DNA of 64,000 nucleotides from Nonomuraea aurantiaca (GTDB lineage Bacteria > Actinomycetota > Actinomycetes > Streptosporangiales > Streptosporangiaceae). Each line of letters starts with the position of its first letter. Position 1 is the first letter of the stretch. The stretch spans positions 186,001 through 250,000 of the forward strand of contig NZ_JAIWNB010000008.1 of NCBI RefSeq assembly GCF_020215705.1, in the 5' to 3' direction. The notes under the pieces were generated by a model that had not been told where the DNA came from, made no database searches, and was given only the letters and a program-made list of their open reading frames with translations. Made by a program: the position numbers and the translations under genes. Below, one piece after another: positions 34,465-42,874 of the stretch.

Positions 34465-34947
34465 CTACCCCGCCCGGCCAAAGTCTTCGGGGGTGATCGT
34501 GTCAAGGAACTCCCTGAACTTCTCCACCTCGTCCTCTTGGTCGTCGGGGATGATCACCCCGGCCTCCTGGACGACCTCCTCACTGGCGAAGATACGTGCT
34601 CCGGTGCGCAAGGCGAGCGCGATCGAGTCGGAGGGCCGCGCGCTCACCTCTACGCCGTTGGAGAACACCAGGTCGGCGAAGAAGATACCGTCACGCAGGG
34701 CGACGATGTTGACCGCGCGCAGGCCCACGCCGAGAGCGCTCAGCACGTCCCTGAACAGGTCGTGCGTGAGTGGCCGGGCTGGAGGCTCCTCCGCTTGGGC
34801 CAGAGCGATGGCCGTGGCTTCGGTCATCCCAATCCAAATCGGCAGGAACCTCTCCCCGTGTGCCTCCTTGAGCAAGACGATCGGCTGATTTGTGGGCATC
34901 TCTACGCGGACGCCCACGACCTCCATCTGCAACACGGGCTGCTCCAT
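34465..34947 (-). CDS. Bifunctional nuclease (BFN/DUF151) domain protein
   Basis: A 160-residue single-domain protein of the BFN family. The hallmarks are LQMEVVGVRVEMPTNQPIVL, RFLPIWIGMTEATAIALA and VSARPSDSIALALRTGARIF. Plant members have DNase/RNase activity, but the role in actinobacteria is unknown. The ATG at 34947 (MEQPVLQ) is clear. It sits between two MerR regulators, as in M. tuberculosis Rv1828-Rv1829-Rv1830. Confidence 0.92.
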   Translation of the reverse strand: MEQPVLQMEVVGVRVEMPTNQPIVLLKEAHGERFLPIWIGMTEATAIALAQAEEPPARPLTHDLFRDVLSALGVGLRAVNIVALRDGIFFADLVFSNGVEVSARPSDSIALALRTGARIFASEEVVQEAGVIIPDDQEDEVEKFREFLDTITPEDFGRAG

Positions 34948-35044
34948 ATTCGACTGGTCGGCGACCCCGGCACAGCTATTGGGCCGGTCCGCTTCTGCAT
35001 TTCAACGTAACACCCGAGGGGCCTTGTATGTCCCGCTGGTCCGG

Positions 35045-35707
35045 TCATCGGCCTAGAACGGTCCGCACGCCCGTACGCACCAGAGCGGCGTGCAGGTCGA
35101 GCAGCAAAGCCGACAGCTCCCTGGCGGCCTCGTCGGCCTCTCCGATGGCCCCTGGGGCGCGGCGTTTGAGTATGGGCGCGACCGTCTGCTCCACCAGGCC
35201 GCACTCGCGCTCGGCCGCGGCCTTGACCGCGCGCAGATGCCGGGCGTGCAGGCCGAACCGGGCCAGGGCGCCGACGCTGCGCGCCACGTTGAGCGCCTCC
35301 TCGTCGTAGCGCCTGGCCGTCGCCGCGAGCAGGCCGTAGTCCTCGAGCTCGGCGAGGGTGTCCTCGTCGAGCCCGGCCGCCTCCAGCAGCTCGGCGCGGC
35401 TCAGCCGCACCTCCCGCGTCTCCGGCCGGTCGGTCACGGCACGCGGGCGGCCGAAGTGCTCGGCCATCTTGTCCTTGATCACCCGCAGCGGCAGGTAGTG
35501 GTCGCGCTGCTCGGTGAGGATGTAGCGGAGCTGCTCGACGTGCAGGTGGGTGAACTTGCGGTAGCCCGACGGGCTGCGCTCCGGCTCGATGAGCCCCTCG
35601 CCCTCCAAGAAGCGGATCTTGGAGATCGACACATCGGGGAACTCGCCCTGGAGCATGGCGAGCACCTCCCCGATGCTCATGTGCGAGCGTGCCGCCTGCG
35701 CGCTCAT
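35045..35707 (-). CDS. ftsR: FtsR-like MerR regulator
   Basis: A 220-residue MerR-family protein. The N-terminal domain shows HMSIGEVLAMLQGEFPDVSI, KIRFLEGEGLIEPERSPSGY and LRYILTEQRDHYLPLRVIKD, a distinctive signature of the FtsR/Rv1828 family. FtsR in Corynebacterium activates ftsZ. The C-terminal part is helical, probably for dimerisation. It is between the FHA gene (59 bp upstream) and the BFN gene, all on the same strand. Confidence 0.9.
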   Translation of the reverse strand: MSAQAARSHMSIGEVLAMLQGEFPDVSISKIRFLEGEGLIEPERSPSGYRKFTHLHVEQLRYILTEQRDHYLPLRVIKDKMAEHFGRPRAVTDRPETREVRLSRAELLEAAGLDEDTLAELEDYGLLAATARRYDEEALNVARSVGALARFGLHARHLRAVKAAAERECGLVEQTVAPILKRRAPGAIGEADEAARELSALLLDLHAALVRTGVRTVLGR

Positions 35708-35765
35708 GCGGCTTCCTCCGTGAGCCGCATGAACGCTGTGACCGTCGGTCGCCCGCTGCGCTCGC

Positions 35766-36278
35766 TCATGCGCCGACGGCGGTCCGCATCAGAAAGACGA
35801 GGCGGAACTTGCCGATCTGCACCTCGTCACCGGAGTGCAGCGGCACCTCCTCGATGCGCTCCCTGTTGACGTAGGTGCCGTTGAGGCTGCCCACGTCGCG
35901 CACGGAGAACTGGCCGCCGCGAAGGCGGTAGAACTCGACGTGCCGCCGGGAGACCGTGATGTCGTCCAGGAAGATGTCGCTCTCGGGATGGCGCCCCGTG
36001 GTGGTGAGGTCCTTGTCGAGCCGGAAACGGCTCCCGGCGTTGGGCCCCCTGGTCACCGTGAGCAACGCCGTGCCAGGCGGCAGCTGCTCCACCAGCGCGC
36101 GCTCGGCGAGGAGCATGTCACCGGTCTCAGCCTCGTACGCCTCGATTCCCGCGACAGAGATCGTCGATGTGGTGTCCCCGGCGACCTCGGTTCTGGTCAA
36201 CGGTGACCCACAACGGGAACAGAAACGGGCATCCTCGGGGTTGGCGTGCCCGCACTGCGTGCAGTAGACGCTCGGCAT
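35766..36278 (-). CDS. garA: FHA-domain protein (GarA/OdhI family)
   Basis: A 170-residue protein. Its N-terminus has a double CxxC zinc ribbon (CTQCGHANPEDARFCSRCGS), not present in mycobacterial GarA. The regulatory phospho-motif region is GDTTSTISVAG, and the FHA domain covers the C-terminal half (TTGRHPESDIFLDDITVSRRH, DVGSLNGTYVNRERI). GarA/OdhI binds and inhibits 2-oxoglutarate dehydrogenase when unphosphorylated. The ATG at 36278 is preceded by GGAGG at a somewhat long 12-bp spacing. It leads the FHA-FtsR-BFN-MerR cluster. Confidence 0.85.
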   Translation of the reverse strand: MPSVYCTQCGHANPEDARFCSRCGSPLTRTEVAGDTTSTISVAGIEAYEAETGDMLLAERALVEQLPPGTALLTVTRGPNAGSRFRLDKDLTTTGRHPESDIFLDDITVSRRHVEFYRLRGGQFSVRDVGSLNGTYVNRERIEEVPLHSGDEVQIGKFRLVFLMRTAVGA

Positions 36279-36570
36279 CGATCGGCTCGGCCTCCTACCG
36301 CGAAGACGCGGCAACGGGGATCTGGGCGCGCCTCGCTTCGCTCTTCAAGTTTGCGAATGCCGCAACTTACGCTGATCAGCGGCAAAGGTCAAGGCGGGGC
36401 GCTGGACGACGGGTTCGGACGGTGACAAAGTTACCGCCGCCCGCGCCCCAAGGTCCATGCCGCCGCGCGTTTCTACATTACGATCTTGCACGTTCCGCCG
36501 CCACCGATCCGCCAGTGTCACTCTGCGTGACGGTTCCGTGCGAATTGCCGGAGAATTTCGGTCCCGAGGG
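36279..36570. other. Spacer between the FHA gene and the fusion gene
   Basis: A 292-bp stretch where related genomes carry gcvH and DUF881/SBP genes. I find no coding signature for any of them. It contains the promoter of the FHA gene and a small GTCAC-TCTGC-GTGAC hairpin (36517-36531) just after the fusion gene stop. Confidence 0.5.
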
Positions 36571-39075
36571 TCAGGATGCCGCCTCCTCGACCACGCGGGC
36601 CCAGTGCTCCAGGAGCGACTGCGCGGTGTCCACGTCGGCGGCCTCGGCCCACAGATCGGTGACCGGCTCGGTGGCGGCGGGCAGGATCAGCACCCAGCTC
36701 CCGTCCTCGGCGGCCACCCGCACCCCGTCGGTGGTGTCGACGCGGCAGCCGTCCGGCTCGGCCTCGGCGGCCTCGATGACCGAGCGCATGACGGCGCCCT
36801 TGGCCGCCCACGGGGTCGGCACCGTCCGCTTGAGCAGCTTGGCCTCGGGGATGCGCGCGTCGATCTGGCTGAGCGAGAGCCGGGTGCGGGCGACCAGGCC
36901 GAGCAGCCGCATGAACGCCGCCACCCCGTCGATCGCCGGGCCGAACTCGGGCACCACGAAGCCGCCCCTGCCGTCGCCCGCGAAGATCATGTCGTCGTCC
37001 ACCGCGGCCGAGGTGAGGGCGTCGACCGCCGTGGAGGTCCACCGCACCTGCACGCCGTGGAAGCGGCAGACCTGCTCGGCGACCCTGGTGGTGGTGACGG
37101 GCAGCGCCACCCGGCCGGTCCTGCGCTCGGCGGCGATCAGGTCGAGCACGACGAGCAGGGCCCGCTCCTCGCCGATCAGCTGGCCCATCTCGTCCACCAG
37201 CGCGATGCGCTCTCCCACGGGGTCGAACCGCACCCCGAAGGCCGCCCTGGAGGAGCTCACGAGCTCCGACAGGCGCTGCAGGTCCCTTCGGCGCTCGGCG
37301 AACGTCTCCGTGGGCGAGATGTCGTCCAGGCGGGCGTTCACGGTGAGCACGTCGACGCCCACCCGGCCGAGCAGCGTGGGCAGGACCAGCGCGGAGGTCC
37401 CTCCGGCGCAGTCGACGACGACCTTCATGTCCCTGATGCCGGTCATGTCCACGCAGCGCAGCAGCTCGTACGCGTAGTCCTCGACCGCCCTGGCGGGGAA
37501 GCGGAGCTCGGCGATCTCGCCGGGGAAGGCGCGCCGGAACTCCTGGCGGGAGAAGACCCGCTCCAGCTTGCGCTGGGCGGCCGGGGGCAGGTCGGCGCCG
37601 CGGTCGTCCATGATGACGATGTCGATGCTCTGCGGGTCGCCCGCGGTGGTGCGCAGCGCGATGCCGCCCGCGGCCGACTCCCTGGCCGTGTGGAAGCGGG
37701 CCACCGGCAGTGGCGCGGCCTCCAGGTCGAGGACGTTGATGGCGCTGGCGTTCAGCGCGCCGATCACGGCCCGCTTCAGCGCCCTGGCGGCCAGCGAGGA
37801 GTCGCGCGAGGTGACGACGTGCTCGCCCTTCTTCAGGGTGGTGGCGTACGCGCTGGCCAGCCGTACGCACAGCTCGGGGGTGATCTCCACGTTGACCAGG
37901 CCACTGACGCCGCGGGGGCCGAACAGGCTGCGCTGGCCGCGCGACTCCCAGATGACGCTGGTGTTGACGACGGCGCCGGCCTCGATGGTCTTGAACGGGT
38001 AGACCTTGACGCCGCTGGAGACGTACGCCTCGGGCTCGATGACGCACTCGTCGCCGATGACGGCGTTCTCCTCGATGCGGGCCCCGGCCATCACGTCGGT
38101 GCTCTTGCCGATCACGCAGCCGCGCAGGTGGCTGCCGGGGCCCAGGTAGACGTTGTCGTGGACGACCGCCCGGTGCAGGAAGGCGCCTTCGCGGACGACC
38201 GTGTTGTTGCCGAGCACCGTGTACTCGCGCAGCTCGGCGCCGGCCTCGACCTTGGCGTACGCGCCGACGAGCAGCGGGCCCTTGAGCACCGCATCGGGGT
38301 CGACCGAGGCCGACTCGGCCACCCAGACGCCCGGCGAGACCTCGAAGCCGCCGATGTCCACGGCGACCCTGCCGGACAGGGCGTCGGCCTGGGCCTTGAG
38401 GTAGCTGTCGTGGGTGCCGACGTCCTCCCAGTAGCCCTCGGCGACGTAGCCGAAGATGGGGGCGCCGCGCTCCAGCAGGGTGGGGAAGACGTCGGCCGAC
38501 CAGTCGACGGGCTCTCCCGAGGCGACCGCGTCGAGGACCTCGGGCTCCATGATGTAGACGCCGGTGTTGACGGTGTCGGAGAAGACCTGTCCCCAGGTGG
38601 GCTTCTCCAGGAAGCGCTGGACGCGGTTGCCCTCGTCGACGATCACGATGCCGAACTCGAGGGGGTTGGGCACCCGTTTCAACCCGATAGTGACAAGCGC
38701 CGAATTTTCACGATGAAACCGGACCATATCCGACAAATCGATATCGGTCAGGGCGTCGCCGGAGATCACCAGGAATCGGTCGTCACGCAGGCGGGCCGCG
38801 GCGTTCTTCACGCTGCCCGCCGTGCCCAGGGGAACGTCTTCGGTGGCGTATTGCAGGTTCATGCCGAGTTCGTCGCCGTCGCCGAAGTAGTTGCGCACGA
38901 GCGCGGCCAGGAACTGGAGGGTGACCACGGTCTCGGTGATGCTGTGCCGTTTGAGCAGCCGCAGCACGTGCTCCATGATCGGGCGGTTGACCACGGGCAG
39001 CAGGGGCTTGGGCTGGTTGGCCGTCATCGGACGCAGCCGAGTGCCCTCTCCACCCGCCATGACGACCGCCTTCAC
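36571..39075 (-). CDS. Nucleotidyltransferase / phosphomannomutase-like fusion protein
   Basis: An 834-residue, three-part protein. Residues 1-240 are a sugar-phosphate nucleotidyltransferase (MKAVVMAGGEGTRLRPMT, KPLLPVVNRPIMEHVL, EKPTWG, YWEDVGTHDSYL); then a left-handed beta-helix (hexapeptide repeats, about 250-370); then a phosphomannomutase/phosphoglucomutase fold (from about 375). In the last domain the catalytic phosphoserine motif TASHNP is replaced by VTSRDSSLAARALKRA, so mutase activity is doubtful. It likely makes GDP-mannose or another NDP-sugar. It is 4 bp downstream of the pgsA-like gene and translated in the same direction. Confidence 0.88.
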   Translation of the reverse strand: MKAVVMAGGEGTRLRPMTANQPKPLLPVVNRPIMEHVLRLLKRHSITETVVTLQFLAALVRNYFGDGDELGMNLQYATEDVPLGTAGSVKNAAARLRDDRFLVISGDALTDIDLSDMVRFHRENSALVTIGLKRVPNPLEFGIVIVDEGNRVQRFLEKPTWGQVFSDTVNTGVYIMEPEVLDAVASGEPVDWSADVFPTLLERGAPIFGYVAEGYWEDVGTHDSYLKAQADALSGRVAVDIGGFEVSPGVWVAESASVDPDAVLKGPLLVGAYAKVEAGAELREYTVLGNNTVVREGAFLHRAVVHDNVYLGPGSHLRGCVIGKSTDVMAGARIEENAVIGDECVIEPEAYVSSGVKVYPFKTIEAGAVVNTSVIWESRGQRSLFGPRGVSGLVNVEITPELCVRLASAYATTLKKGEHVVTSRDSSLAARALKRAVIGALNASAINVLDLEAAPLPVARFHTARESAAGGIALRTTAGDPQSIDIVIMDDRGADLPPAAQRKLERVFSRQEFRRAFPGEIAELRFPARAVEDYAYELLRCVDMTGIRDMKVVVDCAGGTSALVLPTLLGRVGVDVLTVNARLDDISPTETFAERRRDLQRLSELVSSSRAAFGVRFDPVGERIALVDEMGQLIGEERALLVVLDLIAAERRTGRVALPVTTTRVAEQVCRFHGVQVRWTSTAVDALTSAAVDDDMIFAGDGRGGFVVPEFGPAIDGVAAFMRLLGLVARTRLSLSQIDARIPEAKLLKRTVPTPWAAKGAVMRSVIEAAEAEPDGCRVDTTDGVRVAAEDGSWVLILPAATEPVTDLWAEAADVDTAQSLLEHWARVVEEAAS

Positions 39076-39079
39076 CCGA

Positions 39080-39661
39080 TCACTCCTCCTTGGCCGCGGT
39101 TACGAGCCGTCGTACCTGTACCCCATACAGCACCCCCGACCACCAGTACAGGCCCGTTCCCCAGAGCGCAAAGGCCCACCCGACAATTCGTGCTATATCG
39201 GCATACCACCCAGTGTGGGAGGCAAGGAAGAGCAGAGGGAAGGCGTACATCAGGTTGAACATGGCGGCCTTGCCCAGGAAATGCACCTGAAGTGCCTTGT
39301 AACCGCTCTTCCGAAGTACGGGAATGAAACACGCGACGAACAGGTCGCGACCCAGGATGATCGCCACCAGCCACCACGGAATGACGTCACGCACCAGCAG
39401 CGCCAGGATCGTGGCGAAGACATAGAGCTTGTCGGCCGCCGGGTCGATGATCCGGCCGAGCCTGCTCATCTGGTTGAAGGCGCGAGCGATCTTGCCGTCC
39501 AGCCAGTCGGTGAATCCGGCGACCGCGAGCACGAGGATCGCCCAGCCGTCCGCCTTGGGTCCCAACACCAGCCAGAGGAAGACAGGAACGCCGAGGAGGC
39601 GCAGGAAGCTCAGCAGGTTCGGAACCGTCCAGATCCGATCCTCGGCGGAAGTTTCGCTCAC
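39080..39661 (-). CDS. CDP-alcohol phosphatidyltransferase (PgsA-like)
   Basis: A 193-residue integral membrane enzyme. The catalytic CDP-alcohol motif D-x2-D-G-x2-A-R-x8-G-x3-D-x3-D is visible in WLDGKIARAFNQMSRLGRII and DPAADKL. It transfers a phosphatidyl group from CDP-diacylglycerol to a polar alcohol such as glycerol-3-phosphate or inositol phosphate. I chose GTG 39661 (VSETSAEDRIWTVPNLLSF); the longer frame to 39715 adds only Arg-rich unconserved residues. It is directly upstream of the fusion gene. The M. tuberculosis counterpart in this locus is PgsA2. Confidence 0.88.
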   Translation of the reverse strand: MSETSAEDRIWTVPNLLSFLRLLGVPVFLWLVLGPKADGWAILVLAVAGFTDWLDGKIARAFNQMSRLGRIIDPAADKLYVFATILALLVRDVIPWWLVAIILGRDLFVACFIPVLRKSGYKALQVHFLGKAAMFNLMYAFPLLFLASHTGWYADIARIVGWAFALWGTGLYWWSGVLYGVQVRRLVTAAKEE

Positions 39662-39727
39662 GCTGCCGACCCTACTGCGTCGCCTTTCTCCGCAGCGGGG
39701 TCGGCATCGGCTCATCCTTTCCGCTCG

Positions 39728-39834
39728 TCTTTTCCGGCGGCCTTCCCTGCGGCTCTCCCGGCGGCCTTGCCTGCGGTTCTCCTGGCGACCTTGCCGGCGG
39801 CACCGCTCGGATCGGCACCGCTCGGATCGGCGCG
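39728..39834. repeat. Short tandem repeats between pgsA-like and MFS genes
   Basis: CGGCGGCCTTGCCTGCGG-type units repeat with a ~24-bp period at about 39728-39798, followed by two perfect 15-bp copies (GGCACCGCTCGGATC at 39799 and 39814). The minus strand reads as Ala/Gly/Lys-rich low complexity (AAGKAAGRAAGKAAGK). It lies in a divergent promoter region of 216 bp. Confidence 0.7.
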
Positions 39835-39877
39835 TCGCGGGAGGTTAGTGGCGGCCCTCACCGCGCAGGTGTAGCGG

Positions 39878-41227
39878 ATGAAGAGGAACGTCCTGATCGT
39901 GATGTGCGCGGGCCTGTTCGTCGTCCTGCTGGACGTGACCATCGTGAACGTGGCGCTGCCGTCCATCGCCACCGGCCGGCACGCCGGGCTCGCCGACCTG
40001 CAGTGGGTGGTGGACGGCTACCAGATCGCCCTCGCCGGGCTGCTGCTGACGGGCGGCACGCTGGGCGACCGCTTCGGACACCGGCGGGTGGTGCTGGCGG
40101 GGTTCGCCCTGTTCGGTCTGGCGTCGGCGGGCTGCGCGCTCGCGCCGGGCGTCGGGGCCCTGGTGGCGGCGCGAGCGGTGCAGGGGGTGGGCGCCGCGCT
40201 GCTCCTGCCGGGTACGCTCGCGGTCATCACCCGGATCTTCCCCGGCGACCAGGAACGGGCCAGGGCCATCGGAGTCTGGGCCGCGGTGGGCAGCGCGGCC
40301 CTGCCCGCCGGACCGCTGCTCGGCGGGGTGCTGATCCAGGCGTTCGGCTGGCCGTCGATCTTCGCCATCAACGTGCCGCTCATTCTGATCATCTTCGTAG
40401 CGGTGCTTCGGGCCGCTCCGGCCGACGAGCCCGAGCGCCGGCCGATCGACCTGCCGGGCACCATGACGGGCGCCGGGACGCTGCTGGTCCTGACGTACGC
40501 GGTGATCCAGGCGGGCCGCGACGGGCCCGACTGGCGGCTGTTCGCGGTCGCCGCGGCATTGCTGGCGGCGTTCGTGGTGATCGAGAGCCGGCGGGAGGCG
40601 CCGATGCTGCCGCTGGGGCTGCTGCGGCGTCCCTCGATCGCGGTCGGCACGATCGGCTCGGCGACCATGAACTTCGGGATCAACGGCATGATGCTGCTGA
40701 TCACCCTCTACCTCCAGGGCGTGCTGCGGCTGTCCCCGATGACGGCGGGCGCTGCGCTGCTGCCACTGTTCGTGCCGCTGGCGCTGCTGTCCGCCCCCTT
40801 CGGGCGCCTGGCCGGCCGCTACGGGCCGCGTCCCGTCATGGTCGCCGGGCTGCTCACCCTGGCGGCGGGCATGGGGCTGCTGCTCCTGGTGCGGCCGGCC
40901 GCGCCGTACCTGGTGCTGCTCCCGGCGCTGGCCGTCATCGGGCTCGGCGCGGCGCTGCTGACGCCGAGCGTGGTCGCCCTGGCCATGAGCGACCCGCCGC
41001 CCGGCAGGGAGGGGCTGGTGAGCGCGATCAACAACACCGCCCGGCAGGCGGGCGGCGCGATCGGCGTCGCCGCCTTCGGCGCGATGGCGGGCGCTCCCGG
41101 CGGGCCGCGCTTCATCGGGGGGCTGCACGGGGCGGCTGTGGTGGCGGGAGCGGCCTACCTGGGCGTGACGGCCCTGACCCTGACCCTCGGCCTCACCACC
41201 CGCCACCGCCCCACAACCCTCGTCTGA
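39878..41227 (+). CDS. MFS transporter, DHA2 (EmrB/QacA) family
   Basis: A 449-residue membrane transporter with about 14 predicted helices. Motifs include LLDVTIVNVALPSI in helix 1, GYQIALAGLLLTGGTLGDRFG (motif A) and AVQGVGAALLLPGTLAVI (motif C for drug:H+ antiporters). It probably exports a drug or other hydrophobic compound. The start MKRNVLIV at 39878 follows GTGTAGCGG. No TetR or MarR regulator is adjacent. The stop lies at the start of a degenerate repeat region. Confidence 0.9.
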   Translation: MKRNVLIVMCAGLFVVLLDVTIVNVALPSIATGRHAGLADLQWVVDGYQIALAGLLLTGGTLGDRFGHRRVVLAGFALFGLASAGCALAPGVGALVAARAVQGVGAALLLPGTLAVITRIFPGDQERARAIGVWAAVGSAALPAGPLLGGVLIQAFGWPSIFAINVPLILIIFVAVLRAAPADEPERRPIDLPGTMTGAGTLLVLTYAVIQAGRDGPDWRLFAVAAALLAAFVVIESRREAPMLPLGLLRRPSIAVGTIGSATMNFGINGMMLLITLYLQGVLRLSPMTAGAALLPLFVPLALLSAPFGRLAGRYGPRPVMVAGLLTLAAGMGLLLLVRPAAPYLVLLPALAVIGLGAALLTPSVVALAMSDPPPGREGLVSAINNTARQAGGAIGVAAFGAMAGAPGGPRFIGGLHGAAVVAGAAYLGVTALTLTLGLTTRHRPTTLV

Positions 41228-42070
41228 CCGCCCCGAGACCCGCATCTGACCACCCCATGGCCGCTTCTGACCGACCAGCCCGAGACCCGTGTCTGACCGC
41301 TGGCGCCAAGCCGCCCGCCCCGGGCTGTACCGCACCACCCCGAGCTCCGCCACCGCCCGAAACCGCCATCGGCAGCCGCCACCAACGGGGGTTGACGGCT
41401 GCGGCGATCGGGGGCGGCCGGTCGGGGTCGGTCGGGGCCCGTAGGCGGCGGTCGGCCGGAGGGACAGTTGGCCGGGCGAGGTCGGTCGGTCGGAGGCGGC
41501 CGGGGTCAGTCGGGGCCAGTTGGCCGGAGGGCCAGGCGGCCGTAGGGACGTCAGCCGGAGGGACGTGAGCCTGGGGACCGTCGGGAAACCGTCGGCCGGG
41601 GTCCGTAGGCGACGGTCGGCAGCGTCGGTCGGCCGGAGACCGTCGGCCGAAGACCGTCGACCAGAGGCGGCCGGGGTCAGTCGGCCGGAGACCGTCGGGA
41701 ACAGTCGGTCGGGGTCCATCGGCGGCGGTCGGCCGGAGCGACGTCAGCCGGGGACCGTCGGCCGGGGTCCGTGGGCAACGGTTGGCCCGAGGGACGATCA
41801 GCCTGAGGGACGATCGGACAGGGTCTTTAGGCGGGGTCCATCGGCGGCGGACGGGGCAGCCGGGGACCGCCAGGCGGTTGGCCCAAGGGACGGTCAGACG
41901 GAATTGGCCGGACAGGGTCCGTCGGCGGCGGCAGGGGGCGGGCGGGGTCCGTATGACAGGGTCGGCCGGATGGGATCAGCCGGGGACCGTCGGCCAGAAG
42001 GGGTCCGGCAGCGGGCGGGCGACCGAAGGGACGGTGGCCAGAGGGAGGGTGAGCAGAGGCGGGTGGGCGG
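41221..42070. repeat. Degenerate GC-rich repeat region between convergent MFS and GNAT genes
   Basis: About 840 bp without a gene. The first ~80 bp repeat a TCTGACC-containing unit four times (TGA at 41225, 41247, 41268 and 41294), beginning with the MFS stop codon. From about 41395 to 42060 dozens of diverged copies of elements like GTCGGCCGGAGGGACG, GGGGACCGTCGG and GGGGTCCGTAGGCGGCGG follow, with no constant period. Both neighbours end here. Long open frames across it are due to lack of A/T. Confidence 0.75.
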
Positions 42071-42874
42071 TCAGGTGCGGAGGAAGCTGTGGGTGTGGCC
42101 TGTCGGCGTGAAGCCGAGCCGTTCGTAGAAGTCCTTGGGCCAGTCGGCGGCGTCGGCCAGCAGGAACACCAGCTCGCCGCCCGCCGCCTCGGCCAGGAGC
42201 GCCCTCATCAGGGTGCGGGCGTGGCCCCTGCCGCGGTGGCGATCCCCCGTGTAGAGGTCCTCGATCTGGGTGACGTCGCCGTGCCGGTAGATGTCGGCTC
42301 GCGCGGCCAGTTCGCCGTCCTCTGCCCGTACGCCGCGGAAGCCCACCGTGTCGGCGCCGCGCAGCCGCTCCTCGACGCGCCTGGCGAGCTGGTCGATCAC
42401 GTCGGCGGTGGCCTCGGGCAGCGTCTCGCGCCAGCCGGCCCGGAGCGTGGGCAGCAGGGCGGGCAGGTCGAGGTGCTCCACGGGTGCCGCGTCGTGAGGG
42501 AACGTGCCGCGGAAGACCATGACCACGTTGGTCTCGTGGGTGTAGCCCGCGGCCTCGAAGGCGGGCGCGTACGCCCGGCCCAGGCGGTCGTCGTCGACGT
42601 TGACCAGCCGGTGGGCATATCCGGCGAGCACCTGGTCGGCCGCCTTCAGCACCGCCCCTGGATCGTCGCCGGACCAGATGACGAGCTTGTTGTCTTCGTA
42701 CGAGCCGGGATAGCGGTCGTTGAGCACGGCGAAGCCGCCCGGCGCCTCGACGATCCGCCCCGCCTTCCGCCGGGTGAACTCGTGCGTGAAGGCGACACTA
42801 CGGGCGAAGTCATGGGTTAACGAGGCACTACGGGCGAAGTCATCCTGGGACTCGCCGCCGGCGCCGTCGGTCAT
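42071..42874 (-). CDS. GNAT-family N-acetyltransferase
   Basis: About 267 residues. The C-terminal GNAT fold shows VTQIEDLYTGDRHRGRGHAR (motif A, acetyl-CoA pyrophosphate loop R-G-x-G-x-A) and DWPKDFYERLGFTPTGHTHS. A less conserved N-terminal half may be a second, degenerate GNAT domain. The start ATG 42874 overlaps the TGA of trpF (ATGA). The N-terminus contains a duplicated segment: DDFARSASLTH and HDFARSVAFTH, from a ~34-bp direct repeat at about 42778-42844. The substrate is unknown. Confidence 0.82.
   Translation of the reverse strand: MTDGAGGESQDDFARSASLTHDFARSVAFTHEFTRRKAGRIVEAPGGFAVLNDRYPGSYEDNKLVIWSGDDPGAVLKAADQVLAGYAHRLVNVDDDRLGRAYAPAFEAAGYTHETNVVMVFRGTFPHDAAPVEHLDLPALLPTLRAGWRETLPEATADVIDQLARRVEERLRGADTVGFRGVRAEDGELAARADIYRHGDVTQIEDLYTGDRHRGRGHARTLMRALLAEAAGGELVFLLADAADWPKDFYERLGFTPTGHTHSFLRT

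Noticed and set aside
36457..39258. 933-codon plus-strand open frame
   Set aside because: Antisense to the nucleotidyltransferase/mutase fusion, which has clear motifs; the shadow has none.
39712..39972. Lys/Ala-rich minus-strand frame between pgsA-like and MFS genes
   Set aside because: It looks histone-H1-like, but it is antisense to the MFS start, has no ribosome site and derives from short repeats.
41395..42060. Possible CRISPR or ordered repeat array
   Set aside because: Elements are short, irregular and without unique spacers; no cas genes nearby.
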